Below are positions 7,491 to 16,007 of a stretch of DNA of 64,000 bases, in pieces. Position 1 is the first letter of the stretch. Every line of letters begins with the position of its first letter. Both the position numbers and the translations under genes were made by a program. A model generated the notes under the pieces. It ran no database searches and was not told where the DNA came from. It saw only the letters and a list, made by a program, of their open reading frames with translations. The stretch is taken from assembly GCA_965214085.1 (NCBI GenBank), contig OZ243937.1:4030001-4094000 (forward strand), in the 5' to 3' direction. Source of the stretch: UBA6055 sp965214085. Its GTDB lineage: Bacteria > Chloroflexota > Anaerolineae > Aggregatilineales > Phototrophicaceae.

Positions 7491-9071
7491 CTACATCGCG
7501 CGGCTCAAAATCCCGACATCCAAGAGCCAGTGCGGGTGCCAAATATAGCCCTCAAGGTCGGAGCGATAGGCAACGGCAACATCCGGAACGTTAAATGGCG
7601 CGAAGGGTCCGTTCTGCATGGTGTATTCCTGCAACGCGGTGAAGAGCGCCAGGCGTTCGTCGGGGTCGCTGACAACATTGGCTGCCGCGATCGCATCCTG
7701 AATCTCTTGCGGCAAACTCTCCAGCTGCCAGTTGTTGCGCTCGGTCGCGACCTTGCCGGGCGGCATGAAGCTGAGGAAGTCCTTCGAGTCAAGGATATCC
7801 GGACCCCAGAGCCAATAACCCACGCTGTGCAAGCCGCTGCGGTACTTGTCAAGCTCCACTTGCATCTCGCCCGGGGCGAGGGTGACATTGATGCCTGCTT
7901 CCGCCAGATCGGCTTGAATCTTCTGCGCGTTAGTGTTGAAGTCGACGCCGCCGTTGACAATATTGGGATACTCCAGGGGCATGTCGAGCCCATCGGGGTA
8001 TCCAGCTTCCGCCAGCAATTCGCGCGCCTTGTCCAAATCACGCGAGAAGGCGGCCTCTTCACCGAGGTTGCCGAAGAAGCCTGCTGTCATGTTCGTGGCC
8101 GGCTTAACGCCGCCCCAAAGCGTCTTGTAACCTTCGTAATCCAGGGCGTAACGCACCGCCAGCTGAACGGTCGGGTTAGCGAAGGGGCCGCTCTTTTCTT
8201 CATCCGTGTTCATGATGATGAAGTGCGTCAGGACGCCGGGCCCCCTGTAGATATTAATGTCCTCATTGCCTTCCATGGACGCCACGTGATGGGGCCCAAG
8301 ATCGAGCGCCAGATCAATATCGCCGGCTTCCAGGGCGGCTTGCTGCGTCGCCGCTTCCTTCATGTGGATGAAGATCACGCGGTCGAAGTAAGGCGCATCG
8401 CCCCAGTAGTTCTCATTGCGCACCAATTCAGTGCGATTATCCGGCTCCCATAGATCCAGGACGTAGGGGCCAGAACCGGCTGACGCGCTGTCCAGGTAGG
8501 CGCCGGCGTCATCGGTCTCGGACGCGTCCATGGCGTCTGTGCCGCCGTTCGCGCGCACGACATCGGCATTGGTGACGCTGAAAACGCCGCTGGTGATTTC
8601 GGACAAGAAGGAAGGACGCGGGTCAACCAAGGTGACAGCCACTGTGTCGTCGTCAATCGCTTCCAGCGAATCAATCGGGTCCGCCAGGAATGAGGGATTG
8701 CCGTCGCGATACTTCAAGCGGTTGAACGAGAAAACGACATCTTCGGCCGTCACGTCATCGCCATTGGCGAAGACGGCGTCCGCATTCAGCGAGAAGGTGT
8801 AGACCTTTCCATCATCGGAAATCTCCCAACTGTCGGCCAGCATGGGCAAAATCTCACTGGCGTTTTCATCCGGGAAGGTAACCAATTGGCTGTAGGTAAC
8901 ATGGTTGACGATATGCGTCGAATGGGTAAAGCCATTGGCCGGATCGTAGGCGTCAGTTTGTTCATTCCAACCAACGATCAGCGTTTTTTCGTCCTGCGCC
9001 AGGCCCGTGAAGGCGCTAAGGGCGAGCGCCAGCAGCACCAGCAGGACAAACAAATACTTAGAGCGGTTCAT
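7491..9071 (-). CDS. ABC transporter substrate-binding protein, family 5
   Basis: About 526 residues of the DppA/OppA class (SBP family 5), with a Sec signal peptide (MNRSKYLFVLLVLLALALSA, cut after about GLA). Typical family phrases are present, for example a YTFSLNADAVFANGDDVTAEDVVFSFNR segment near residues 85-115. I place the start at ATG 9071 because AAAGGAG sits just upstream; the longer frame to 9149 would put 26 non-signal residues in front and overlap the promoter. It leads the operon with the two permeases, and the system lacks a local ATPase. Confidence 0.92.
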   Translation of the reverse strand: MNRSKYLFVLLVLLALALSAFTGLAQDEKTLIVGWNEQTDAYDPANGFTHSTHIVNHVTYSQLVTFPDENASEILPMLADSWEISDDGKVYTFSLNADAVFANGDDVTAEDVVFSFNRLKYRDGNPSFLADPIDSLEAIDDDTVAVTLVDPRPSFLSEITSGVFSVTNADVVRANGGTDAMDASETDDAGAYLDSASAGSGPYVLDLWEPDNRTELVRNENYWGDAPYFDRVIFIHMKEAATQQAALEAGDIDLALDLGPHHVASMEGNEDINIYRGPGVLTHFIIMNTDEEKSGPFANPTVQLAVRYALDYEGYKTLWGGVKPATNMTAGFFGNLGEEAAFSRDLDKARELLAEAGYPDGLDMPLEYPNIVNGGVDFNTNAQKIQADLAEAGINVTLAPGEMQVELDKYRSGLHSVGYWLWGPDILDSKDFLSFMPPGKVATERNNWQLESLPQEIQDAIAAANVVSDPDERLALFTALQEYTMQNGPFAPFNVPDVAVAYRSDLEGYIWHPHWLLDVGILSRAM

Positions 9072-9120
9072 TTTGTACACTCCTTTAGAGCATTTAACAG
9101 GAAAACTTGCGACAGGGGGG

Positions 9121-9149
9121 AGTATAACGAATCGGGCTGCACGGCGCAA
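9121..9149 (-). promoter_or_regulatory. Sigma-70-type promoter of the family-5 binding-protein operon
   Basis: On the minus strand, TTGCGC (9144-9149) and TATACT (9121-9126) are 17 bases apart. Transcription would begin near 9114 and leave a 40-base leader before the AAAGGAG and ATG 9071. Confidence 0.5.
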
Positions 9150-9169
9150 TCAAGCGGGAAAAACGAAAA

Positions 9170-9323
9170 TGTATCCTTTTCGGTTGAAATAATACCTTTA
9201 CCATCGAGGACATTGAGAAATGCGAGATCACCGAGAAACGCTATCGAAATATGCCATATTCTTTGTGTGCTTTTTCCCTTTGTGCCTTTGTGTTGAATTT
9301 GAATTTCAACCGAAAACGATACA
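9170..9323. mobile_element. MITE-like element, copy 1 (154 bp)
   Basis: The ends are 21-bp inverted repeats that differ at one position and begin TGTATC...TTTTCGGTTGAAAT (9170-9190 and 9303-9323). The interior has no gene and contains ATCGAAATATGCCATATTC followed by CTTTGTG-type repeats. A diverged copy lies at 16008-16153. No clear target duplication is visible. It separates two minus-strand transport operons. Confidence 0.7.
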
Positions 9324-9336
9324 CTGCCTCTCCCGC

Positions 9337-10224
9337 TCAGCCCTTGACGCCGCTCAAGACAAAGCCCTGGATGAAGTAGCGCTGCGCCAGGAAGAAGACG
9401 ATCATTGGCGGCGCCAGCGCCATGCCCGAGGCCGCCATCATTAAGGCGAAGTCGGAGCGGTACTCGGAGATAAATGACGAAATGCCAACCGAAATGGGGA
9501 ATTTGCTCTGATCTTGAATGTAGATCAAGGGCAGCAAAAATTCATTCCAGTAAAAGAAGAAAGCGAAGATGGCCACGGTCGCCAGCGCCGGGCGCGAAAG
9601 CGGCAGCATGATATTGAGGAAGATCTGCAGCCGATTGGCGCCGTCGATGCGCGCCGCGTCTTCCAGGTCTTGGGGCACTGTCATGAAAAACTGCCGCAAG
9701 AGGAAAGTGTAGAAGGGCTGGGCGAAGAAGGCCGGCACCAGAATCGGCAGATAAGAATTCAGCCAGCCGAACCAGCGAAACATCAGAAACGAGGGGATGA
9801 GCGTCACCCAAATCGGCACCATCATCGTCGACAGCATCAGCAGGAACAGCAGGTCTTTGCCCGGGAAGCGAAAACGGGCGAATCCGTAAGCGGCCAGCGA
9901 ACTGCCGACCAAGGTGCCCACGACGCCTATCACAGTGATTACGGCGGTGTTAATGGTGTACGTCAGGAAAGGGACCTGGTTGAAGACCTCGCCATAATTG
10001 GACCACATCCAGGTATCGGGGATCCATTCGATTGGGTAAGTGAAGATCTGATGCTTGGGCTTCAAGCTGGTGGAAAGCATCCACAACAGCGGATACAGGA
10101 ACAGCAAGGCGCCCGGCACCAGTATCAGATAAGTCACCAGGTGGTTCTGCAAGCGCAGCCGCCGCCTGCGCGACCAGAAGCCGCCTATTCCTTTGCTCGT
10201 TGCTGATGCTGTCGCTGTGGCCAT
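9337..10224 (-). CDS. Sugar ABC permease, MalG type (second importer)
   Basis: Inner-membrane permease with six spans and the EAA motif (PQDLEDAARIDGANRLQIFLNIMLPLSRP). I choose ATG 10224 (MATATASATSKG), 8 bases after the end of the upstream permease, instead of the longer start at 10281, which would overlap that gene. An arginine-rich cytoplasmic stretch (SRRRRLRLQ) precedes the first span. It forms a pair with the MalF-type gene upstream. Confidence 0.9.
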   Translation of the reverse strand: MATATASATSKGIGGFWSRRRRLRLQNHLVTYLILVPGALLFLYPLLWMLSTSLKPKHQIFTYPIEWIPDTWMWSNYGEVFNQVPFLTYTINTAVITVIGVVGTLVGSSLAAYGFARFRFPGKDLLFLLMLSTMMVPIWVTLIPSFLMFRWFGWLNSYLPILVPAFFAQPFYTFLLRQFFMTVPQDLEDAARIDGANRLQIFLNIMLPLSRPALATVAIFAFFFYWNEFLLPLIYIQDQSKFPISVGISSFISEYRSDFALMMAASGMALAPPMIVFFLAQRYFIQGFVLSGVKG

Positions 10225-10232
10225 GGCGCGTC

Positions 10233-11120
10233 CTACACCAACTCGTAATTGACGCGATAACGGGAGACCCACAGGATGCAAAGCGTGACGATGAAGATGA
10301 TGACAAATAGCACGCCGGCTTGGGCTGAGGCGTAACCCAAGCGCAGCTCGCGGAAGGTCGTCTGATAGAGATTAATGGAATAGAAGTAGGTGGCGTAATT
10401 AGGCCCGCCGCGCGTCATGATATAAGCCTGCGTGAAGACCTGCATCGAATTGATAAAGCCGACAATGAGCACAAAGAATATCGTGGGCGACATCAGCGGG
10501 ATGGTGATGCTCCAAAGCCGCCAGCGTCGGTTGGCGCCATCGACCTCGGCCGCTTCGTAGAGCTCAGGCGGGATGCCTTGCAAGCCCGCGAGGAAGATGA
10601 TGATGGTGCTGCCGACGCGCCACAGCTCCATGATGATGATGGACGGCAGCGCCCAACTTTCGGAGACGATCCAGCCGATGCGCTTGATGCCGATCAAGCC
10701 CAGCAGCCAGTTCAACGAGCCGTATTCGCGATGAAAAAGGAAGGACCACAAAACCGCCACCGCTACGCCGGAGAGCACCGCCGGCAGATAATATATGGTG
10801 CGGAAGAGCCGCATCCCGCGCACGGGCTGGTTCATCACCAGAGCCAGGGCGAAGCCGATAAGAAGATTCAATATCAAGTAAAAGAAGGTGAAAACTAGCG
10901 AGACCTTCAACGATTGCCAGAAGCGCGAATCTTGCGAAAGCTGAATGTAATTCTCTATGCCGATAAACTCGATGGCGGAGACGCCATTCCAGTCGGTAAA
11001 GCTGAAACCGAGCGCGGCGGTCAAAGGACCCGCAGTGAATACCAGGAAGCCGATGAACCAGGGCAATATGAAGAGGTAGCCTTGTATCGCCTCGTGGCGG
11101 AACAGGTTGCTGCGGAACAT
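10233..11120 (-). CDS. Sugar ABC permease, MalF type (second importer)
   Basis: 295-residue permease (MFRSNLFRHEAIQGYLFILPWFIGF...) with six spans and an EAA loop (GIPPELYEAAEVDGANRRWRLWSITIPLMSP). It is the middle gene of the binding protein-MalF-MalG operon on the minus strand; the 133-base gap to the binding-protein gene holds a hairpin. No ATPase is present. Confidence 0.92.
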   Translation of the reverse strand: MFRSNLFRHEAIQGYLFILPWFIGFLVFTAGPLTAALGFSFTDWNGVSAIEFIGIENYIQLSQDSRFWQSLKVSLVFTFFYLILNLLIGFALALVMNQPVRGMRLFRTIYYLPAVLSGVAVAVLWSFLFHREYGSLNWLLGLIGIKRIGWIVSESWALPSIIIMELWRVGSTIIIFLAGLQGIPPELYEAAEVDGANRRWRLWSITIPLMSPTIFFVLIVGFINSMQVFTQAYIMTRGGPNYATYFYSINLYQTTFRELRLGYASAQAGVLFVIIFIVTLCILWVSRYRVNYELV

Positions 11121-11185
11121 GGGCTTAGCAATTCGCTCGTATGTTGTCTGTGTTCATGAATGATAGCCGCGAAAAACCACAATGC

Positions 11186-11212
11186 GGGGCGCTCAGCTCT
11201 GCCAAGCGCCCC
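11186..11212 (-). terminator. Intra-operon hairpin between binding protein and permease
   Basis: An 8-bp G+C stem (GGGGCGCT / AGCGCCCC) with an 11-base loop. On the minus strand a GGTTTTTC stretch follows about 10 bases later. It probably works as a partial terminator or mRNA stabiliser that raises binding-protein output over permease output. Confidence 0.5.
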
Positions 11213-11253
11213 GATGCTGTCAATTCAAATCGCCAGTCCAAACACCGGCGACG

Positions 11254-12582
11254 TTATTCATCCTCGGCGTAGCGCGCGGCCGCGGCATTGGCTTCTTCTT
11301 CAATCTGGGCCAGCGCTTCTTCCGGATCGTTGCCTTCAAAGACGCCGATGATGCGCGCGTTCCAAGCCGCGTCATACTCGCCCATGAAGACGGGATAGGA
11401 CCAATTTATGGCGTCATTCAGCATCTGTTCGGGGAAGACCTGCACGTACCTGCCCTTCCAGATATCCGTCCCCGCCACCTCTTCCCAGCGCGGTACAGAG
11501 GAAAGCCGCCCCGGCACGCTGCGCAGGTTATTCGATATGAGGATATTGGTCGATTCCGTGTTGGTGATGTACTTGCAGAATTCCCAAGCCACATCGATAT
11601 CTTCGGTGTTGGAGGCGATGCCCCAGGCGCCGCCGGCGGCCGAAACGCTGGTCAAGCCGGTGGAGCCGCGCGGCAGCTTAACGATATCCCATTCAAAGGC
11701 ATCGCCGATGCCATCCAGCATGTAAAATGCCGCCCAGGAACCTTGCACCTCCATCGCGATATTGCCGGTCAGGAATGGATCCAGTCCGGCGGGCGTCATG
11801 CCGCGATGCACCGCGTTGCCGGCCGCGATCTCATCCTGGATCCGTTTTAAGGTGGCGACATTCTCAGGATTATTAACGACGCAGCTGCGGTTGTCTTCAC
11901 TGAAGGTGGCGCCGCCGCCGGAGTGCAGCAAGCCCATCATCATCCAGCCCCAGGTCCACAATTCCACGCCCCAACGGGTTTGTTCGCCGGGCTCGCCGTC
12001 TTTGAAGGCGGCCGCGATCTCAAAGCAGTCGTCCCAGGTCCAGTCGTTGGTGGGGTAGGGCACGCCTACTTCATCAAACATGGTCTTGTTGTAATACATA
12101 GCCACGTTGGAAAAGTCGTAGGGCAGGGTCATCAACTGACCCTCGTAGGAATTCTGCGCCACTTGCGCGGGCCAGAAGTCCGACATATCCATGCCATCGC
12201 GCTCCATCAGGTCGTTCAGCGGCGTGATCCAGCCGCGCGCGCCGAAGGGGGCAGCGTCGAAGGAGCGGACGTAAAAGAGATCGGGCAAGGTGCCGCCGAC
12301 GCCGGCTGTGTTGATCTGCGTGTAATACTGCGAAGCGTCGCCGTGGTTGATGAGGTTGATAGCAACATCGGGATATTCTTCGTTGAAATTCTCGATGACG
12401 ATTTTGAAGTCATTCACGCTCAATGTGTTGTGGTTCGTATTCCATTGCAGCGCGCCTGACATATCACTTTGCGCGAGTGAGGCCAAGGGCAGGGCGCTTG
12501 ATGCCGCGAGCCCGCCCGCCATTGCGCCCGCGGACTTCAAAAAGTCCCGCCTGCTTAAGCCGCCAGAATTTCTTCTATACAT
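11254..12582 (-). CDS. Sugar ABC transporter substrate-binding protein (Tat-exported)
   Basis: 442-residue family-1 solute-binding protein with a twin-arginine signal (SRRDFLKSAGAMAGG). ATG 12582 follows AAGGAGG with good spacing. Typical features include KTMFDEVGVPYPTNDWTWDD and the G-rich hinge region. It leads its own three-gene operon and has the best promoter in the window 59 bases upstream. A sugar or glycoside is the likely ligand. Confidence 0.92.
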   Translation of the reverse strand: MYRRNSGGLSRRDFLKSAGAMAGGLAASSALPLASLAQSDMSGALQWNTNHNTLSVNDFKIVIENFNEEYPDVAINLINHGDASQYYTQINTAGVGGTLPDLFYVRSFDAAPFGARGWITPLNDLMERDGMDMSDFWPAQVAQNSYEGQLMTLPYDFSNVAMYYNKTMFDEVGVPYPTNDWTWDDCFEIAAAFKDGEPGEQTRWGVELWTWGWMMMGLLHSGGGATFSEDNRSCVVNNPENVATLKRIQDEIAAGNAVHRGMTPAGLDPFLTGNIAMEVQGSWAAFYMLDGIGDAFEWDIVKLPRGSTGLTSVSAAGGAWGIASNTEDIDVAWEFCKYITNTESTNILISNNLRSVPGRLSSVPRWEEVAGTDIWKGRYVQVFPEQMLNDAINWSYPVFMGEYDAAWNARIIGVFEGNDPEEALAQIEEEANAAAARYAEDE

Positions 12583-12640
12583 TGTTGCCTCCTTATGACT
12601 TCAACAATATCTGCGAATGTACAACTTACACTTGCAGAAA

Positions 12641-12669
12641 AGCATAACCAAGCTCGCGCAGCTTGTCAA
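12641..12669 (-). promoter_or_regulatory. Promoter with operator-like palindrome, sugar importer operon
   Basis: On the minus strand a perfect TTGACA (12664-12669) is followed after 17 bases by TATGCT (12641-12646). A palindrome, CAAGCT-5 bases-AGCTTG (12649-12665), fills the spacer. A regulator bound there would block RNA polymerase, so this looks like a repressor operator, for instance for a LacI- or GntR-type protein encoded elsewhere. Confidence 0.6.
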
Positions 12670-12694
12670 AATCTCGCGTCAAGGGCGGCTGGCG

Positions 12695-13729
12695 CTAGAG
12701 CTCTACGCGCCTCCCCTCGCGCGCTGACTGATAAGCGCCCAGGATCATCTCGATGCAGACTTTGCCCTCTGCCGCCGTCGCCAGCGGCGGGCCATCGCCC
12801 TTGATGAAGTCAACTACCGGGCGGGCGACGCCGTGAATACGAGAGCCATGCGGCACGAAGGGGAAGTCGAAGCGCTCCCAATCCTCTGCTCCGGCGCGGA
12901 AGAGCTTCAGCGGCGTGGCATCGGGCGGCGGTATGGTGGAAGGCGCGTCGCCGAAGTTCTGATGGATGGTGCCGGCGTCGCCATAAATCTCGGTGGTGGC
13001 TTCGGCCGCCAACTGGGTCGAGCTGTTGAAGAGGATGCCCATTTCGCCCTTGCTGAAGCGATAGATGGCCACGCCGTTGTCATCGGGCGCGACATCGGTG
13101 ACGATGTTGTCGATCTCGGCCATGACGCTGGTCGGGCGCCCCAACATCCAGTAGAACCAGTCGGCGGCGTGCGAGGCGTCGTCCATGAACATGCCCATGT
13201 TCTGGGCAGGATCCATATGCCAGTTGCCGGATTCGGCGAAGCTAGGCATGAGCAGGGCGGGGATGGCGTGGCGGCGGCGGATCACCGCGATATTGCCGAC
13301 CGCGCCCTCGTCGATCAGCGCTTTCATCTTCTGATTGATGGGGTCGCCGCGCATCTGATAACACATGCTGAATTTGACGCCCGTCCGTTCCACCACATCA
13401 ATGATGGCGTCGCAGTCTTCCAACGTCAGCGCCATCGGCTTCTGCAGCAAGACGTCTTTGCCCGCTTCAGCGGCGGCGATGACGTGCTCGGCGTGTCTGT
13501 TGGTCGGGCTAGTGACGAAGACGGCGTCGATGTCGGCGCGCGCCAGCAGCTGATCGAGATCAGGCATCCAGTCCAAGCCGAATTCGGCGGCCTGCGTCTG
13601 GCCGCGTTCGTGGTCGTCATCCCAGGCGGCGACGACCTCCGCGTCGCTATAATCGGCAATGACTTGGCAATAGCGGCGCACGTGGCCATGGGCGAAGCTG
13701 ATGACGCCCAGGCGAATGGGATCGGGCAT
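12695..13729 (-). CDS. Gfo/Idh/MocA-family oxidoreductase
   Basis: NAD(P)-dependent sugar or inositol dehydrogenase family. The N-terminal Rossmann fold reads GVISFAHGHVRRY (a G-x-x-S/F variant) and is followed by the family EKP-like motif, here LLQKPMALTLEDCD near residue 97, in which glutamate is replaced by glutamine. The C-terminal alpha/beta domain follows. I place the start at ATG 13729 (MPDPIRLG), just behind the Rieske gene; the longer frame to 13876 overlaps that gene. It is the last gene of a four-gene minus-strand catabolic operon. Confidence 0.85.
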   Translation of the reverse strand: MPDPIRLGVISFAHGHVRRYCQVIADYSDAEVVAAWDDDHERGQTQAAEFGLDWMPDLDQLLARADIDAVFVTSPTNRHAEHVIAAAEAGKDVLLQKPMALTLEDCDAIIDVVERTGVKFSMCYQMRGDPINQKMKALIDEGAVGNIAVIRRRHAIPALLMPSFAESGNWHMDPAQNMGMFMDDASHAADWFYWMLGRPTSVMAEIDNIVTDVAPDDNGVAIYRFSKGEMGILFNSSTQLAAEATTEIYGDAGTIHQNFGDAPSTIPPPDATPLKLFRAGAEDWERFDFPFVPHGSRIHGVARPVVDFIKGDGPPLATAAEGKVCIEMILGAYQSAREGRRVEL

Positions 13730-13734
13730 TCTGT

Positions 13735-14133
13735 TTATCCTTCCTGTACAAAGTCGCTGACATCGACATCGACAATGATATCTTCGCCGTCGACGACTAT
13801 CGGGTAAGTCTTGACGCGCATATTCGGGTCCGCCAGGCACTCGCCTGTAGCGATGTCGAATTGCCAGGCGTGCCAAGGGCAGCGGATAATCTCGCCTTCG
13901 CGTTCGTAGCCGACAAAGCCATCGGTCGCGGACGGCGGCGCTTCTGTGCTGCTGCGCCCGGCCACTTCGCCGATGCAGAGCGGACCGCGCTTGTGCGGGC
14001 AGATGTTGCGCAGGGCGTAGTAGGCGCCTTTGACGTTGAAGATGCCGATGCCGGCGCGCCCGCGGAAGGGCACGATGATCACCCGTCCGCCGACCGGGAT
14101 ATCAGCGGCTTTGCCAACTACGATGCCGCTCAC
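13735..14133 (-). CDS. Rieske [2Fe-2S] ferredoxin-like protein
   Basis: 132-residue soluble Rieske protein. The two cluster motifs are CPHKRGPLC near residue 45 and CPWHAWQFD near residue 84, giving the C-x-H ... C-x-x-H ligand set. It has no membrane anchor, so it resembles the ferredoxin component of ring-hydroxylating or demethylating oxygenases. It starts inside the amidohydrolase stop (ATGA overlap) and lies 5 bases ahead of the Gfo/Idh/MocA gene, so the three are co-translated. No oxygenase subunit of the classical type is nearby; the PhyH-type oxygenase at 16.3-17.3 kb is a possible partner by context only. Confidence 0.88.
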   Translation of the reverse strand: MSGIVVGKAADIPVGGRVIIVPFRGRAGIGIFNVKGAYYALRNICPHKRGPLCIGEVAGRSSTEAPPSATDGFVGYEREGEIIRCPWHAWQFDIATGECLADPNMRVKTYPIVVDGEDIIVDVDVSDFVQEG

Positions 14134-15314
14134 GCCAGGACCGCCTCGATCATGTCGTCGCTGATGCGCAGCAGCTCCAGCGCGTTCTCGGCGAAGATGC
14201 GCCGGTGCATGCGCTCGTCCAACTTGGGCAGCACCGTCACCGGGTCGTTCCAGTCAAAATGCGGGAAGTCGCTGCAGAAAATCAAGGTCTCATCGGCGTG
14301 TAACATCTCCAGCATTTGGTAGACCTGCTCGCTCCGCGGCGGCTCGTGCATGGGCTGGGAGCCGATGCGGATATGCTCGCGGAAGTATTCGCTGGGCAGG
14401 CGCTTGAGCCAGGGCGTTTGGTCGCCGATGGCTTTCCAGTCGCTGTCCATGTGCCACATCAGGGGCACCGCCCACATCTGCTGCACTTCGATGAGCGCGA
14501 CTTTGAAATTGGGGAATTTCTCAAAGACGCCTTCCACTATCAGCGAAGCCGCCTGCGCGCTGGCCACGCTGGGGCGGGTCATACGGTTTTCCATGTAATA
14601 GCTGGGGAAGCCGACCGGCGTGAGCGTCGAACCCGGGCTGCCGCCGCCGATATGCGAGACCACTGGCAGATCATGCTCGGCGCAAGCCTCCCAGATGGGA
14701 TGGTACCTGCGCTTGCCGAAGAGGTCAGGCGTCTGCATCGGCATCATGACGGCGACAGTGTCCTTGCGATGCGCCAGGCGATGAATCTCCTTGACCGCCA
14801 GCGCCGGGTCGTTGGGCGCGACCAAGATGGCGTTGACCACGCGCGGGTCTTTGCCCAGCCAGTGCTCGATGGTCCAGTCGTTGAAAGCCGTGCAGAGCGC
14901 GGCCGCCCAATCGGGATCGGGCAAGCCGGCCACAGCCAGGAAAACGGGCGGGCCAGTCAACAGGGCGAAGTCGATATGCCAGCGGTCCAGCAGCTCTTTC
15001 CGCGTGAACTCCAGCGAGAAGTTGAAGTCGCGCTCTTGCAGCGCCGGGTCTTTGATATCGGGGCGCGTGCGGCGGAAGGGCGTATTGGCGTAACCGGCGC
15101 CGGGCAGGTGCAGCCCCTGATCGAGCAGGTGTTCCTGATAGAACTTGGGCAGGTAAGGCAGCAGCTGATGCGGGTCGTGGAAGTTGTGGTGGACGTCGCA
15201 GTCGACCAGCTTGACGCGGTCGGCGGGTTTGCCGGTCCAGCCGGGCGCGGCGATGGGCGCGGCGCCTTTCTTGCCGATGTGGATTTGTTCGAGTTTGTTG
15301 GGGGTTTGAGTCAT
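14130..15314 (-). CDS. Amidohydrolase family 2 (TIM-barrel metal hydrolase)
   Basis: About 394 residues of the amidohydrolase-2 family (decarboxylases and hydrolases such as ACMSD). The metal motif near residue 38 reads DCDVHHNFHD, a D-x-H-x-H-like variant, and SDFPHFDW near residue 350 holds the catalytic aspartate. ATG 15314 has GGAGGGAG immediately upstream; the longer frame to 15398 lacks this. Residues after the first few (KLEQIHIGKKGAA) match a second copy at 16215-16254. The present start and ribosome-binding site appear to come from inserted DNA. It likely hydrolyses or decarboxylates an aromatic or cyclic acid. Confidence 0.87.
   Translation of the reverse strand: MTQTPNKLEQIHIGKKGAAPIAAPGWTGKPADRVKLVDCDVHHNFHDPHQLLPYLPKFYQEHLLDQGLHLPGAGYANTPFRRTRPDIKDPALQERDFNFSLEFTRKELLDRWHIDFALLTGPPVFLAVAGLPDPDWAAALCTAFNDWTIEHWLGKDPRVVNAILVAPNDPALAVKEIHRLAHRKDTVAVMMPMQTPDLFGKRRYHPIWEACAEHDLPVVSHIGGGSPGSTLTPVGFPSYYMENRMTRPSVASAQAASLIVEGVFEKFPNFKVALIEVQQMWAVPLMWHMDSDWKAIGDQTPWLKRLPSEYFREHIRIGSQPMHEPPRSEQVYQMLEMLHADETLIFCSDFPHFDWNDPVTVLPKLDERMHRRIFAENALELLRISDDMIEAVLA
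15259..15298. repeat. 40-bp direct repeat A1 (inside amidohydrolase)
   Basis: Forty bases identical to 16215-16254. They encode residues KLEQIHIGKKGAA of the amidohydrolase. Between the copies lies a 916-base cargo that holds a coiled-coil gene and a MITE-like element. Confidence 0.9.
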
Positions 15315-15508
15315 ATCTCCCTCCAATGTCTCCCCACAGCATGAGTGCAGTAGAGAAAACCTGAACCGTGGCCTATGCCGTCGCTCAAAACAACCCAAGC
15401 CATCAGGCGCAAATCAGATGAGAGGATCCAACACAGAGCTTGATGCGAGCAAATGGCGCGGTTATGTTGCCCGCCTTTCTGATGTTGGGGTTCCAAATGC
15501 TGCGCTCT

Positions 15509-15931
15509 TTAGGCCGCGGGGTCGGCTTCGCTTTGGGACGCAAATCGATCCTCGCGACCTTCAAACCTGCCTTCCAGCCGCGCCAGGCGTTGGTTGCTGT
15601 CGTCAACTTTTGTCTCGACAGTTTCGATTCTTTTCTCCAGCCTCTGAATGTCGTTTTTAAGTTCCTGGCGAGTCTCGGCGATTTCAGTTTTAAGTTCCTG
15701 GCGAGTCTCGGCGATCTCGGTTTTGAGTTCCTGACGAGTCTCGGCGATCTCGGTTTTGAGTTCCTGGCGAGATTCGGCTATGTCCCCTTTGAGTTCCCGA
15801 CGCAATTCAGAAATATCTCCTTTGAGCTTGTCGCGCACTGCGGAGATTTTTCCGTCCAGACGCCAAACGGCGCCAAAGATTACCAGAATTGTAATGACAA
15901 CGTCCAACGATAGCGATGTGTCCAGGGTCAT
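15509..15931 (-). CDS. Membrane-anchored coiled-coil protein with 11-residue repeats
   Basis: 140 residues. One N-terminal membrane span (VVITILVIFGAVW) is followed by a charged coiled coil built from about six copies of an 11-residue unit close to ELKTEIAETRQ, then LEKRIETVETKVDDSNQRLARLE. It resembles the DUF1640-like/coiled-coil proteins often found near toxin or membrane genes, but no function can be assigned. The repeat unit is also a clean 33-bp DNA tandem repeat, so copy number may vary between strains. It lies within cargo flanked by 40-bp direct repeats. Confidence 0.7.
   Translation of the reverse strand: MTLDTSLSLDVVITILVIFGAVWRLDGKISAVRDKLKGDISELRRELKGDIAESRQELKTEIAETRQELKTEIAETRQELKTEIAETRQELKNDIQRLEKRIETVETKVDDSNQRLARLEGRFEGREDRFASQSEADPAA
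15661..15858. repeat. 33-bp tandem repeat, about six units
   Basis: GTTCCTGGCGAGTCTCGGCG or a near copy starts at 15661, 15694, 15727 and 15760, with more diverged units at 15793 and 15826. The period is exactly 33 bp, so the frame of the coiled-coil gene is kept whatever the copy number. Confidence 0.9.
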
Positions 15932-16007
15932 TGGATTCCCTCTCCTTCACGTACCGCTAGTCTACAGCATTTGCGGCGGGTTGGCAAAGTTATCGCGCGG
16001 ACGGAAA

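Noticed and set aside
14316..15344. 342-codon plus-strand frame opposite the amidohydrolase
   Set aside because: A shadow of GC-rich codon bias; the minus-strand protein has family motifs and a GGAGGGAG start site.
15661..15858. Regular 33-bp repeats considered as a CRISPR array
   Set aside because: The repeats are contiguous with no unique spacers and encode an 11-residue coiled-coil unit.
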